A stretch of DNA of 64,000 bases from Piromyces finnis (Eukaryota > Neocallimastigomycota > Neocallimastigomycetes > Neocallimastigales > Neocallimastigaceae): positions 620,001 to 684,000 of the forward strand of contig MCFH01000026.1 in the NCBI GenBank assembly GCA_002104945.1, read 5' to 3'. Below the pieces are notes generated by a model. It was given only the letters and a program-made list of their open reading frames with translations, was not told the DNA's origin and searched no databases. Of the stretch, positions 43,601 to 55,640 are shown piece by piece; within the stretch, counting starts at the first letter, position 1, and every line of letters begins with the position of its first letter. A program made the translations under genes and the position numbers.

Positions 43601-44243
43601 AAGATATCTTTATCCTATCCGACGCCTCCGAAATTGGTATTGGCGCTGCTATTTTCATGTAGGAGATAAAAACGATACAATCGATAACTACATTACGAAA
43701 AATTATCGAGAATATTTAGACATAAAAATGGTCATAATTCGGACATAAAAAATAAGGAAAAATCAAAATCCGAGAAAAAGAAATCTAGTGACAAAGTTAT
43801 CCCTCCTTCTATAGAGAACTCTATAAAGAAAAAAATTTATTGGAAATTAAACAGTATAAATTAGAAAAATTATACAAAAAAATTAAATCAATTGGTTTCT
43901 TTTCAAGAAAATTAAACACTACTGAACAAAAATACTCCACTTTTGACAGGGATTTATTAGCACTCTCTGAAACTCTTATTCAATTATAGAACACTATTAA
44001 AACAAGGTCAAAAACTTTAGAACCACTGTTAATACAGATTACTAGGTTCTTATGGTCAGTCGCATTGTAAAGTTTTCTGATCATAAGAACCTAGTAATCT
44101 GTATTAACAGTTGTTTTAATATAGAAACAAACAGAAAATTAAGACTTTTCGAAAATATTTGCAACTACAATATCACTCCCTGTTACTTAGAAGGTAAAGA
44201 CAACAAAATCGCTGACTTCTCTTCAAGATTTATCCAAGAAGAA
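43600..44243 (+). pseudogene. gypsy family K RNase H fragment
   Basis: Starts at DIFILSDASEIGIGAAIF (the first RNase H Asp strand, as at 54.75 kb). A Lys/Ser-rich insertion follows, then IGFFSRKLNTTEQKYSTFDR and DLLALSETL. After a break it ends in DHKNLVICINSCFNIETN and CYLEGKDNKIADFSSRFI. Stops and an internal inverted duplication (44028-44108) disrupt it. It lies inside the 98 bp inverted repeat. Confidence 0.8.
44028..44108. repeat. 27 bp perfect inverted repeat in RNase H
   Basis: Arms 44028-44054 (GTTAATACAGATTACTAGGT...) and 44082-44108, separated by 27 bp. The right arm is the true coding sense (HKNLVICIN...). The left arm is its inverted copy and destroys the upstream frame. Confidence 0.9.
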
Positions 44244-44341
44244 AATATTATATAAACAAACAGTAATAAAACATAAAACACTTATAAAAACAGTAATTAT
44301 ATTATAAGGAAATAGATTGAATTTGTTAGTATTAAAGTGCA
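44244..44341. repeat. 98 bp inverted repeat, right arm
   Basis: Partner of 43027-43124. It begins AATATTATATAAACAAACAG. Confidence 0.85.
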
Positions 44342-44474
44342 CTAAAATAGTGAAGTGAAATTAAAAAACCTTGCCTTTAATACTACAATATTACATGTAT
44401 ATTTTGATATAATTATTGATTTAGAAATTTAAATAAACCCATAATAGTTACTGTAGGAGATTAAGTGTAAGTAA

Positions 44475-44607
44475 CTATTATTTAATTATTCCATAAAATT
44501 TATATAATGAATTTTATAAATAATTTTTCATTAAAATATCAAAATTATTATTTAATAATTTTAATTAATTATTAAATAATTTAAAAGATATATTTTATAT
44601 CTTAAAA
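44475..44607 (-). mobile_element. LTR family B fragment
   Basis: Matches the last ~130 bp of LTR B (TTATTTAATTATTCCATAAA, AAAATATCAAAATTATTATT, AAAAGATATATTTTATATCTT). The final CTTTACA has become CTTAAAAA. Confidence 0.65.
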
Positions 44608-45159
44608 ATACATTATTCAAAGAAAAATCATCATTTGAAAATTATAATTATTAATATTTATGAATATTAAATAATAATATAAATTTTGAGTTATTATTAA
44701 ATATTATTTAAATATAAACAAAAATAAAAAATCATGTATAAATAATAAAAATTTTATTTAAAACTAAAGTAAAATTATAATTAATATTAATATTATTAAT
44801 ACCACAATTTATAATATATATTAACATCATAAAAATTTAAGACAACAACAACAAAAATATAAAAAAAATAATAAACAAATATTATTTTAGCTTTTTAAAA
44901 AAATTCTTTAAATTATATTATTTTCATTAATTATTTTTTTGTAATTATATATTAATATTTCTTATGAGTTTTTAGTATAAATCTATAATAATATTAAAAA
45001 AATTACTACTACTATTATATTATTATTATTTACATTATTATTTATTTATTTATTTTTTATTATCCTTTTTTTTAAATTTAGAATTTTTATATTTATATTA
45101 TCAATTTAATTTATCCACTTTTATAATAAATAGTTTGGTTAATTGATTTTTTTTCAACC
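44608..45159. other. AT-rich DNA without gene
   Basis: No gene is seen, only A/T runs and degenerate (TTA)n. Confidence 0.35.
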
Positions 45160-46480
45160 TAAAGATGTATTTCCCGACGGAGATGAATCTTAACATTCCT
45201 TAAATTTAGGGTACATACTATTATCAAAATCAATACATTTAAGTGTAGTAGACATAAATGTTTAAAGGATAATACTTCCATATTTGAATTTGGCTTTAGC
45301 TTTTTCGCAAGACACTAACATTAAATGTTTGTTGTAACCACTAGATTCACTAAGATTATCATCTAATCAATAATTTGATTTCTTTTTTATTTCACCATTT
45401 TTTGAATTTGCTAAATTCCAGATGAATAGTGAATCATTATAATTTATTAGTCATATATAATATTAATTATTATATGATAATTTAATAATTTAATTCTATC
45501 ATATGTTGAAATATTTGATATACTGAGATATTTTTCATGTTCTATATCATAATTGCTCTGAAAGGTGAATGAATTGTACAATTCAGGAATTTCATAGAAT
45601 ATTATCCATTTATTCTTTTTATTATTTTTATTACATGTATAATAACAGACTTATCTAAGTAAAATGCATTCTGTCATTCATCAAAATACCGAAATTTTCA
45701 TTTTTACTTACAAGAGTGATGTTTGAATCAGATGATACATATTGTTGTGAGAACATTTTATCAAATACTTATAATTTACATTTTTTAAAACACTAATTAC
45801 CACTTTCTGGTATTTCCCATATAAATTCATTTTCGTTACAGCTTTTCTTTAAATCTATTTCTAGATTACATCTATATCGTTTATATCCAGATTTAGATAT
45901 GTCAGCCATATGAAGAATGTTAGAATCGTAAAAGTAAGATGTTACAATTAATTTATTATATGAGCTTTTTTGTAAATAAATAATAACTAGTTTCTAAATT
46001 TTTCCAAATACCACCATTTCAACTTTCAGGTATTTCCCATAGGTAAATTTCCCCATTACATTTTACATTTTAAGTCAATCTTTACTTCGTTATTCCATTT
46101 TCCTACTGCATATAAGCAACTCTTTGTAATACTATTAATAATGTAGACTATTTTAGTTTTTACAGGGTTTGAATTAGACAAATTCCAACGTTTTTCTATA
46201 CTCCAGATCCACTATATGGTATTCGCCATAAGAATAAATCATTTTTTCATAAATTATTAGCTCGTAAACATAAATAAGTTTTTTTGTATCTTTGTCATAT
46301 ATATATATACTCTTTGAACTTTATCTGGTGTCTTGGAAGGTATTAGTAATATACACTTATTTCATTATTATATTTCTAATAAAATGTAGCCTACCATATG
46401 TACAAGTCAAATTTATATCTTTTATAATAATATCTTTATTAAATTTCTACTCTACACTTTATCTGATGGCCTAAATAAAA
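45160..46480 (-). pseudogene. decayed secreted lectin-like repeats, C-terminal part
   Basis: The minus strand has scattered open pieces of one repetitive protein: TPDKVQRVYIYDKDTKKLIY, SITKSCLYAVGKWNNEVKID, ADISKSGYKRYRCNLEIDLK, SCNENEFIWEIPESG (twice, one decayed) and DSLFIWNLANSKNGEIKKKS. The alternation of C-L-Y, W-x-I-P and C-D/E units resembles beta-trefoil or related carbohydrate-binding repeats. Many stops and frame changes are present. It probably continues the gene fragment at 46.5-47.4 kb. Confidence 0.5.
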
Positions 46481-46499
46481 TATAATTCATGGTTTAAAA

Positions 46500-47428
46500 T
46501 TTGTTTTAATTGTATCTTTTTTGAAATTTTGAGTGATTTCCTCTGTATCTAAATTAATAAATCTATAATATGTTGTGAATGGATATTCCCATACAGTAAA
46601 ATCATTATTATCTAATAATATCACACCATACTTACCATTATTGATATTGCATATAATTTTATGCTAATAAAACTAAATTTTAATCTTCTAAATCTAATAC
46701 ATTCAGATTATCCAGTGTCAAATAACCAGTTTTTTTATCAAAACGTAATTTTGATTCTGTGGTTATATTGTATTTAAAAAACAGTACCTTATCTCCACAG
46801 AAATATACGAATTTTGTCCTTAAAAATATATATTGATATTCATTTATAATTTTAAATTGATTACTATTTCTTTTATATATAAAATCACTTTCTTCTTCTG
46901 TATATTCATAATAATTGCTTTTATTATACACATCATTATTTTTTAATTCAACTTTGAAATTCTCATAGTTTATCGAGTTCATTTTTATTTTTACGTGTCT
47001 ATTTCTGAAAGAATCAGGATTTAAATTATTGTCACAATTACAATACTAAAAAATAAAGTGCATCCTTACAGTATTCCTCCGTTTGTTCTAAGATATACTG
47101 ATAATTAATGTTACTATTTTCAAGCATGCTTTTCACCTTTTCTTTATTTTTATACAATGTTTCTTCACAATCTTTATCAACATAATTGTAATTTTTGTTA
47201 ATTAAAGATTCTAAATTTTTCAAAAATTGTTTATATTTTATCGCTTCGTATTTCAGTCAATTTTTTATTGGGAGGAAATATATAAATTAAATTTTCTACA
47301 TAATTTGTCTTATCTACTTAGTCATTATACTTACTTTTCATAATTTTGACGTACCCATTTGTATGTAATATACATAAAATAGAAACATATATTTTGAAAT
47401 ACATGATCATTAAATCATATATTTTCAT
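46500..47428 (-). pseudogene. secreted bulb-lectin-like protein (broken)
   Basis: ATG at 47428 begins a hydrophobic leader (MKIYDLMIMYFKIYVSILCI) typical of a signal peptide. A stop and frameshifts follow, then a helical Lys/Glu region (KNLESLINKNYNYVDKDCEE; SMLENSNINYQYILEQTEEY), and YCNCDNNLNPDSFRNRHVKI joining to the open frame 46680-46982. That frame and the next piece (KLRFDKKTGYLTLDNLNVLD; GKYGVILLDNNDFTVWEYPF) show the DG-x-L...W pattern of mannose-binding bulb-type lectin repeats. Domain assignment is by pattern only. Three or more lesions make it a pseudogene. Confidence 0.5.
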
Positions 47429-47699
47429 TATCTACTTTCTCTACTTTTTGAAGTAAATTTTGATATTTTAAATGAAATTTTGATATTTTAAATGAAAACT
47501 TCATACGGTAGTAATTATTGTTATCATCAAATATGTAATTGTTATTCGAAGAATCAATATAATTTACTGATCTTCTTAGATCTGGTATTCATCTTCTGTA
47601 AATCTATTAATGAGCTGTTCACCTACTCTTATAATTTACTCTCCATTGAATTTGATTAAAAATTTATTTATTTTATTAATACACATTTCTTTAAAATTA

Positions 47700-48180
47700 A
47701 ATAAATAGATTTTTAATCAAAGAAATATGTTCTTAACAATGACGGAATTTATAATAATTACTAAATTACCTTTGTTATTTCTGAGTAATAACGAAAGTTT
47801 GGATTCCTTATTCCGATTTAACAGGCATTGTAAAATTCATGTTCACTATATATCAGAAATTCTTGATAATCATACATGACTCATATTCCATACTTCTTTA
47901 CCATTCTCATTTACAATTCTAAATGTTCCTGCATTTAAAATTTCAAGTCTATACTTTTTATATGTATGTTTATTATCCTCTTCTTGGATATTAATTGTAC
48001 TTCATTAATAAATAACTAAATTTATTTAAAATTCGCATTACGCCATCTCTTCTCACAATCATTTTATACGGTGCTTTTCTTAGTCATAAATTATATGTTT
48101 TTGATTCCCATATTAAATTTCCATTTTAATTGTCACAAATAAATTTATTTTATACTAAAATTTAGTTATAAAATTATTTG
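47700..48180 (-). pseudogene. bulb-type lectin-like domain remnant
   Basis: The minus strand reads NGNLIWESKTYN, APYKMIVRRDGVMRILN, then YRLEILNAGTFRIVNENGKE ending VWNMSHV, then SKLSLLLRNNKGNLVIIINS. This is three repeats of the G-x-L/F-x-I...W-x-S type seen in bulb-type (mannose-binding) lectins. Frame changes separate them. It may be the N-terminal part of the lectin gene to its left, or a second copy. Confidence 0.5.
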
Positions 48181-48657
48181 GGTTTAATAAAGAATAAAAA
48201 ATGTGGTACAATATTGATTTATAATTTTATAAAATACAAATACATAAAAATACATAAAACATTACTTATATGATACTTTTTTTAATTTATTTAATTATGT
48301 ATTAACTTATTTATATATGTATTTATTTGTTTGTTTATTTACTTATTATTTTTTATTTATTTGTTGGTTTGTTTTTTTTATATATTTATTAGTTTTAACA
48401 TTTTAATTTTAATATTAATGTTCGTCAAACATCATTCAATTTTTTTATTATTATAATTATAATAGATCAATTTTATTTAAAGTAACATTTGGTTTAAAAT
48501 TTTATTTTATTGTTTGTTTATTATTAGAATTAATAATTACTTTAAATATCTATATTAATATAAAAATTTTAAAAAAATATTAGTAGTACAATATTAATAA
48601 TAAAATGTTATCAGTTATTTTTTTGACAGGTTTATTATTCATCATAGTCCATATTTA
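48181..48657. other. AT-rich DNA without gene
   Basis: No feature was recognised. Confidence 0.35.
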
Positions 48658-49920
48658 ATCAGCATGTACTTCATCACCACAATCAATTAATTTTACTTTT
48701 TTCCTTAATTTTGAAGATTCCTTATCAGGATAACCAAAACACAAATTTTCCGAGAATTTACTTACTATAGTTTTATCATTTTTATGATATCTTATAATAG
48801 CATTTTCATCACAATTACCCATTAGTAATTTACTATTATCACTATCGGAAATTCGTAGGCATAAATTCAAGTTACTTTTTGGTATTTATAATATACCACT
48901 GAAAATTGTCTGTATTATCACATTTTTCATAAGTCGGAGTTTCATCATCATAATCTGGGTCATATAAACATTTGTTGTTATATTCATTATATATCCATAC
49001 CGGTTTAGACGTTGGAGTTTGATTCTTTGTAGTAGTAAATGTTGTTGTTGTTGTGGTAGTGGTAGTAGTGGTGGTAGTTGTTGTTATTGGTGGTATAAGT
49101 ATTCTTTGTAGCAGTAATTTTGCTTGAAGGTTTTGAATTTTGAATAATCCATACTTGTTCTTCTTATATTTCATCATAACAATCATAAAGTACTACTTTA
49201 TTTCTTACTCTTGATTTTTTTTTTCATTCATATAACTGATAGAATTTCCAAGACAGAGACTCTTTGATAATTTACTTGCTATAGTTCCATCATTTTTACG
49301 AAAACATAAGATGGCACTTTCATCACAATCGCCCATCAATAGTTTATTGTTATCATAGTCAGAAACCCTTATACATAAATCCGGGTTACTTTTAGACTTG
49401 AAATAACTTCCTCCCTTTGTATTTACTATGTACAATTGATAATTAGTTGTAATGTCACATTTCTCATATGTTGGTGTTTCACCATAATAATCAGGTCCGT
49501 ATAAGTATTTATCAGTATATTCATTGTATATTCTTACTGGTTTAGATGCTGGTGTTTGATTTATTATAATAATGGTAGTGGTAGCTTTTTTAGTAGATCT
49601 TTTATTTAATAATCGAAATATCAATTTTTTGTTATTTCTATCACAATTCTTTAATGTTAAGTAATCTGGATCATTCTCATCATCAATAATATTTAAACAC
49701 ATATTATTGCTTTTTTTAAGATTAGATGCTTCAATATATTTCATAACATTATTTTCATCACATTTGTTTAATACTATTTCATTGTTAATAGCTAATATAC
49801 ACATATCTTTATGAGTAGCTGATTTAAAATGAATGCCATTATCATTTTCAACAATATACCAATTACTATTATTAGTATTATCACAAATATCATAAATTAC
49901 TGGTTCATCTAAAAAATCTT
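48658..49920 (-). pseudogene. multi-domain ricin-B-like lectin, N-terminus missing
   Basis: Three tandem beta-trefoil-like modules on the minus strand. Module 1 (49920-49620) has SNWYIVENDNGIHFKSATHK, MCILAINNEIVLNKCDENNV and MCLNIIDDENDPDYLTLKNC. A Thr-rich linker follows. Module 2 starts ASKPVRIYNEYTDKYLYGPD and has LCIRVSDYDNNKLLMGDCDE and SKSLCLG. A second, longer poly-Thr linker (GTT/GGT repeats at about 49030-49090) follows. Module 3 has PVWIYNEYNNKCLYDPDYDD, FQWYII and LCLRISDSDNSKLLMGNCDE, and ends GDEVHAD. Frameshifts at about 49190 and 48871 break it, and the 5' end is replaced by gypsy RT at 49921. It was probably a secreted carbohydrate-binding protein. The trefoil call is from repeat pattern. 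Confidence 0.65.
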
Positions 49921-50195
49921 AAACATACTTCGGAAGAATTAGCACCTCATAAAATAAATTTAAAGACTGGTGTTAAACCTGTTAAGCAAAGAGCTTATAG
50001 GTTAACTAAATTCAAGTCAGACATATTAAAAGAAGAACTAACTAAACTAATAGAGAAAAGATTAATAGAGCCGTCCTATTCTGAATGGTCCTCTCCTGTG
50101 GTTCTTGTTCCAAAAAATAATGGTAAATGGAGAAATGTGTGTTGACTATAGGAAAGTCAACGAAGTTATAAAAAAAGACACCTATTCACTAAATT
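49921..50195 (+). pseudogene. gypsy reverse transcriptase N-terminal fragment
   Basis: Reads LAPHKINLKTGVKPVKQRAY, LIEKRLIEPSYSEWSSPVVL, VPKNNGKWR and, after a one-base slip, VDYRKVNEVIKKDTYSL. This is the usual RT entry segment of Ty3/gypsy. It ends abruptly, and nothing of the palm domain remains. Confidence 0.85.
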
Positions 50196-50339
50196 TAAAG
50201 AATAATTTAAGTCAAAACATTTTTTAAATAAAAATATAAAAATTATATATATAGAGTAAATCTTTGTAAACTAGCTTAAGAATCTGAACAGGATTGCTTA
50301 GGAAATTAACTCAAATCCTAGATTAAGCAAAGAAAATTA

Positions 50340-53230
50340 AAATAAAACGAGATTTCAAAGCCACTATTTAACGATTCAGAGGTAGAGAGTGATTCTAGCT
50401 CAAACTCTATTTTTCACATATCTAATAAAAGAATTACTTCGAAAATAAACCTATTTTTAAAAACCCCACATATACCTGGATACATTTATATTAAAGCTCT
50501 AGTAAAACTCGAAAGTATGGAAGAAAAACTAAAAATTTTGAAATAAAAATCTTATCCATCTGAAGTAACTTCACCACAGCAATATTACACTTATGTCTAT
50601 GATATTGGTAATGCAAATAAATTTAAACAAGCATTAAATCATTTTAACACCAGAACTTCTAAAGGCAAATTAGAAAATAAAATAGAAAACGAACACATCG
50701 ACACTGAGAAAGAAGATTCGGATATACCTTGTGGAATCAGTGGAGAAATATCACCAATCTCAACTTGAAGAACTTAACCAACTCACCTTAGAAACCGAAA
50801 TTAAAAACTCTTATAGAGGAAACAATCAAATATTAAGTTATAATGAAAACAACCCTGGTGCAACAATAATAATGGCGGAAAATAAAATGTACAAAGAACT
50901 TAAACAAGAAAACGCTGAAAATAAAGCAGAAATGCAAACCATGATGTAAAATTTCATGGAACAAATGATGACACAATTTTCCAACATAACAACTACTCTA
51001 TGCACTTCCTTCAGGAGGGATAAAAATATGAATGAAATCCACGCTTTGGAAATCAAATTGGCCAACATAGTAGAAATTCAGAAGTACAAACTTTAGCCAA
51101 TAATATAGATCAAAACACTGTCAAACCCATAGAATTGAATACTGCTATGGAAGAAGTCGAAAACAATATAAATCAAGTCAAATCTAATTCGATTAAATCA
51201 GACGACTTATTACTTTTGGAGAAGGCTACTACTTTAAACATCTCCAACATAGAAAAATCTAAAAGGGAGATTAACACTATTAAAAATCAGCTTAAGTCGG
51301 TGAAAGAAGAACTATTACTAATAAATGAAAGCGCAACAAAAAGCGAAATTTATAAGAAAAATATAACTATAGAAACCATGAACAACATGACTGAGAAGAT
51401 ATAATCAGTACAAAAAGACTCGGAACAGAGAATTTCACAACTAAAGGAAGAAATTTAAAGTCTACATAGTGTTCAAGGTCACACTCAACTTAATTTCAAC
51501 AAAGAATTCAGAGAAATTAAACTAGCTATGAACGAGTGTATCGTTCTATAAACTAAATTTCAAGAAAGAATTAAGGCCTTAGAACTCGAAATAGAAAACA
51601 AATCTTCACCTAATAATAAAGAATCAGCCGAATCAAACAATAAATTAATTGAGTTACAAGAAGTTTATGAGGATTTACTTCTCAAATACGAAGAATTACA
51701 AGAAAATTGCAAAAATCCAAAAATTGCGAAATTCCTTAAAGACATCGCAGAAATTAAACAACAATTACATTCTTTATCACATCTTCATATTAATGATATT
51801 ACAAACGAATATAAATTTTTAGTACAACGTAATCCCAATACGGAATGTTTATTCAATAACGACTGTAATTTTAAAACCTCCGAATTTTCTCTAACTCCCA
51901 AAACCAAAAATGTGAAAAAATAATCAATACATTTATCAATGAATACTATTTATCACAAGTTCAACAACTGAACCCAGAAACGGATATTACACTGGGAAAT
52001 ATCTCATTCTTCAGAGAAATTCCTTCTTTCATTGGTACTTCTACCTTAGATGAAAGAGAACTAGAAAATAATAAGTGTCTTGAAGTTAAGTTAAACTAGA
52101 AGAAAATGAAGATAAATCAAAAAATTAAAGAAGAATGTGACAATATATGGGAGCTAAATGAAAAAGAAAATAAACAAAGGGATTTCTTAAGGAACAAAGA
52201 AATTGAACAATTACATAAAAGGATCGAGTAATTGGAACGTGAAAACTTTAGAAGAAATAGTAGATCGTCTAGCGGAGACTCCATAAGAAGTCAATCCAGC
52301 TATAGTTCTGATTCCAATACTAGTTTTAGAAGAAAAATCTATGATAAAATTAAGAACGACACTGACCGTTTCAATAACTGTTTCAAAAATGAAGACCAAA
52401 AGCAAGACTACTTTGATACACGCTTTAGAAGAAACAAAGTAAAAAATGAAACCAGTGAAGAATTTAAAGAAAGATTTGAAAATCTAATGGAAAGAGTCAA
52501 ATCTGATTTTGTAAGGGCAGCAAGGAGGGACAGTATTACTACTATAGTAAACACCCAAGAGTTTACAACCCGAACATAAACAACACTATATCCTTTCGGT
52601 CTGAAGACTTTAAAGAACTTTCCGCACTCAAACTACAAAATAACCAAGGATTCAGGAGCGTATTTCATGAAGCTCCACCAATGTTCACGTCAAAAGATAG
52701 TGGATATGAATATCTCCGAGATCTCCGCGCTTATCTACAGGCCTATACCCCTAAAGTCAAAGAATTGCAGATCAGAGATGTCATCATTGAAAGGAGGACA
52801 AGGAGGTCAAGGAATGGTATAAAAACATATATCTGGAAAAGCTGGATAATCCTAATATTGAATGGAATTCCACTACTAATTGGAAGAAACTTAACCATTT
52901 CGTCTACTACTTCGAATTACTTAATTATTTAGTGTTTACATGTTGGATAAATAAAGTTCTTTAAGTTAATACAATATTAAATAAGAACATTGCAATTAAA
53001 TATTAAAATATTTTTTAAAAGCTGTGATACTCTTTGGGCTATTATTCAGCCAAATAGCCCAAAGAGAAAGTTCAAGAAATCTTAACGAAGATCTAATATT
53101 TTTTATTTCTGAAGACAAACACAAATCTCGTAAAACATTAAAAAGACACAAAGAAAAACATACTAAAAAAGAGAAGTATACCACCCATCCAGTAAGTAAA
53201 AAAAATATTTCGATAAGTATAACCATAATT
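50340..53230 (+). pseudogene. gypsy family K long coiled-coil Gag
   Basis: A nearly 3 kb Gag broken by at least eight stops or frameshifts. Order: an acidic N-terminus (EVESDSSSNSIFHISNKRIT), the shared block KNSYRGNNQILSYNENNPGA, the FMEQMMTQFSNITTTL helix, and then about 1.1 kb of coiled-coil (SIKSDDLLLLEKATTLNISN; IGELQEVYEDLLLKYEELQE-like stretches to about 52200). An Arg/Ser-rich part (RRNSRSSSGDSIRSQSSYSS), the DSGYEYLRDLRAYLQAYTPK block and a basic tail (KTLKRHKEKHTKKEKYTTHP) complete it. No CCHC knuckle is seen. The length and coiled-coil are unusual for a gypsy Gag. Protease and RT follow in the same orientation. Confidence 0.78.
53031..53065. repeat. 13 bp perfect hairpin between Gag blocks
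   Basis: TCTTTGGGCTATT (53031-53043) and AATAGCCCAAAGA (53053-53065) with a 9-base loop, GC-richer than the flanks. It sits where the Gag reading frame is interrupted. It may be an inverted duplication or an RNA structure. Confidence 0.8.
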
Positions 53231-54827
53231 TAGGGGAAGATATTCTAGACAAGAGCCTAACTAGCGAAGAAAGAAGCAATCTGGAGGAAATAAATAATAT
53301 CATAGATAAAACCCAAGGGTCCAAGTATTTAAACAACCCAAAATTTGTCGGTCGGATGCACTATAATAAAGCGTTAATCTTAGACAACACATTAAATGCT
53401 AAATATAGAATCATTCCATTAGATTCAGGATCCGCCGGGAACTCTATTGGATCTAACTTACTAAAAGAACTAAAAATTAAGAAATACATCAATAATAAAG
53501 ATCACACCATCCAATTGGGGGAAACTATTACTGAAATTAAAGAATAATGCTACCTAACAATAGATGTAGAGATAAAAAATGGTCAATATTATTTCAATAA
53601 GACTAAACTAAGTATCATACTTACGGAAGGACCAACAGTTCATAAAAGAAAGAACTTTTATTATGATAAAATAATTCTCAACGATGATTTAATATTTAAA
53701 ATGAACAAATTAAAAATCAATGCTAATTATCCTTATTTTTTAAATCTAAAAGAGAATAGATCCGAAAATGCAAAAACGTTACTAAACAAGAGAAAATATG
53801 TTGAAGATCTAGAATGGGATAAGAAGCATCTGGATGAGAAACAAAAAATAAAAATTGATAAAAGGGATTTAAGGAATAACGCTGAGGAAAACCATAATAC
53901 AGAAATGATAAAACTTTCGATAGCACAAAAGATAAAGATTAACAAACTCAATGCATATCTACCTTACAATAAAGATAAGGTAAAAAGATTACCAATGATA
54001 CCACACATTTCTTTGGAAAAAAATTATGAAGATGCTTTAGAAAGAGAATTTAAAGAACTTGAAGAAGAAAACAAAATTGAAAAATCAAGGGCGTCTCAGC
54101 CTGCAACGCTTTTAACGTACCTAAAAAAGATGGAACTTTTAGAACAGTCTTTAATTACGTTATGGTTAATAACTGTCTCCATCAAAACAAATATCCTATA
54201 CCCAAAATCTTGGAACTAGTTCACCACAACACCCTCTTCAAGTAACATATTCTTTAAGATCTCAGGAAGGCTTATAACCAGATATACTTAGAACCAAGAT
54301 ACCGTTTTCTCACCAGCTTTAGATTAAAAAATCAAATATACCAGTGGAAAGTACTACCCTTTGATTTATCTACAGCACCATTTATTTTCCAATCTATTTT
54401 AAATTTACTCTTAAACAAATATTTAAATAACATTAGAAAAATGCTTATTCTTTCCAACTGAATTCGAATACTTAGGGTATAAATTTAGTTTCGATAGTAT
54501 TAAACCTGTTTCAAATAAACAATTAAATCTTAAAAAATGTCATACATTAAAAGAATATCAACAACTTTACGGTTTTCTAAATTATTTCAAAGATTATATT
54601 AAAAATTTTTACAGAAAAAACTAGACATATCACACTTGGTTTATCAAACAAAACTACTGAATAGACCGAAAATATGGGAAATGAATTACAATATTTTACC
54701 AAACTCATTCCTAATCTACCTAACCTTACTCCTTTTAAATCTAACCAAGATATCTTTATCCTAACCGACGCCTCCGAAATTGGTATTGGCGCTGCTATTT
54801 TTCAGGTGGAGGACAAAAACGAAGTAT
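53231..54827 (+). pseudogene. gypsy family K protease and reverse transcriptase
   Basis: The retropepsin (53356-53700) has the normal active site RIIPLDSGSAGNSIGSNLLK and the strand HTIQLGETITEIKE. A long charged linker follows (RKYVEDLEWDKKHLDEKQKI). RT starts at LEREFKELEEENKIEKSRAS and, with frameshifts, shows VPKKDGTFRTVFNY, YLEPRYRFLTSFRLKNQIYQ and WKVLPFDLSTAPFIFQSIL. The palm YxDD region is replaced by a short deletion after NKYLNNIRK. RNase H begins DIFILTDASEIGIGAAIFQV and is interrupted at 54824 by LTR A. RT is diverged from elements C, H and L (PFDLSTAPFIF instead of [11 protein letters not shown]). Confidence 0.82.
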
Positions 54828-55640
54828 AAAATCTGTTTTAAATTTTATACTTTTACAAAGTATAAAATTTAAAACAGATTTTATACTTAAAACAAAACAA
54901 TTTTTATTAACACAAAAATAAAAAAATAAAACATTAAATTTTTATTTAAAAAAAAATTTTTATTTAAACTCTTAAAAATATTATTAACTATATAATAGTT
55001 AATAATTAAAAAATTGAAAATAACAATTACATCGATTTAACAAATAAAAATTACATGTATTTATATTTTTTCATAATTATATTCTAATATATTATTTTAT
55101 TTAAATAAACATATATTTAATATAAAATAAACAAAACTAATTTAATTAAATAATAAAATAACAAAACTAAACTAAACTAATTCATTATACTTTTAATTCA
55201 ATTTGAGTAAACTCAAAATTGAATAAAGCCCATGTATTTTCTATAAATTAATTTAATATTATCAATACTATTCTTAATATATTTCCTATTGAAATATAAA
55301 TAAATCTATTTTTAAAACTAAGTTAAAATTATTAAACTATTCTAAATTTAAATAAAAAAGTATAATCTATTCTAAAATTAAATAAAAAGTATTTAAAAAA
55401 TATTTTAATTATTTTAAATATTTGAAATATTTAAATTTAATTAAAATTCTTTTATTCCTTAAATTTAAATATTTATCTTAATTTAAATTTTACGGAATTA
55501 TTATAAAATAATTTATTATTAAATTATTCCATAAAATTTACTCAAAAATTTTATAATCAGTTTTACTAAATATTAATTTATTATTTAATAATTAATAATT
55601 AATTATTAAATAATCTAAAGATATATATTATATCTTTACA
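54824..55640 (-). mobile_element. LTR family A, copy 2, with terminal palindrome
   Basis: A full-length LTR A in minus orientation ending ATATCTTTACA at 55640. At its left end a 30-32 bp perfect palindrome (54822-54853 against 54857-54888, spacer TAC) replaces the expected single terminus, as if the LTR end had been copied back in inverted orientation. It interrupts RNase H of element K. No target duplication was found, consistent with rearrangement at that end. Confidence 0.82.

Noticed and set aside
52211-53951. Minus-strand frames opposite the K element Gag and protease
   Set aside because: Antisense shadows of Lys/Glu-rich coding sequence, giving Phe/Leu/Ser-rich frames.
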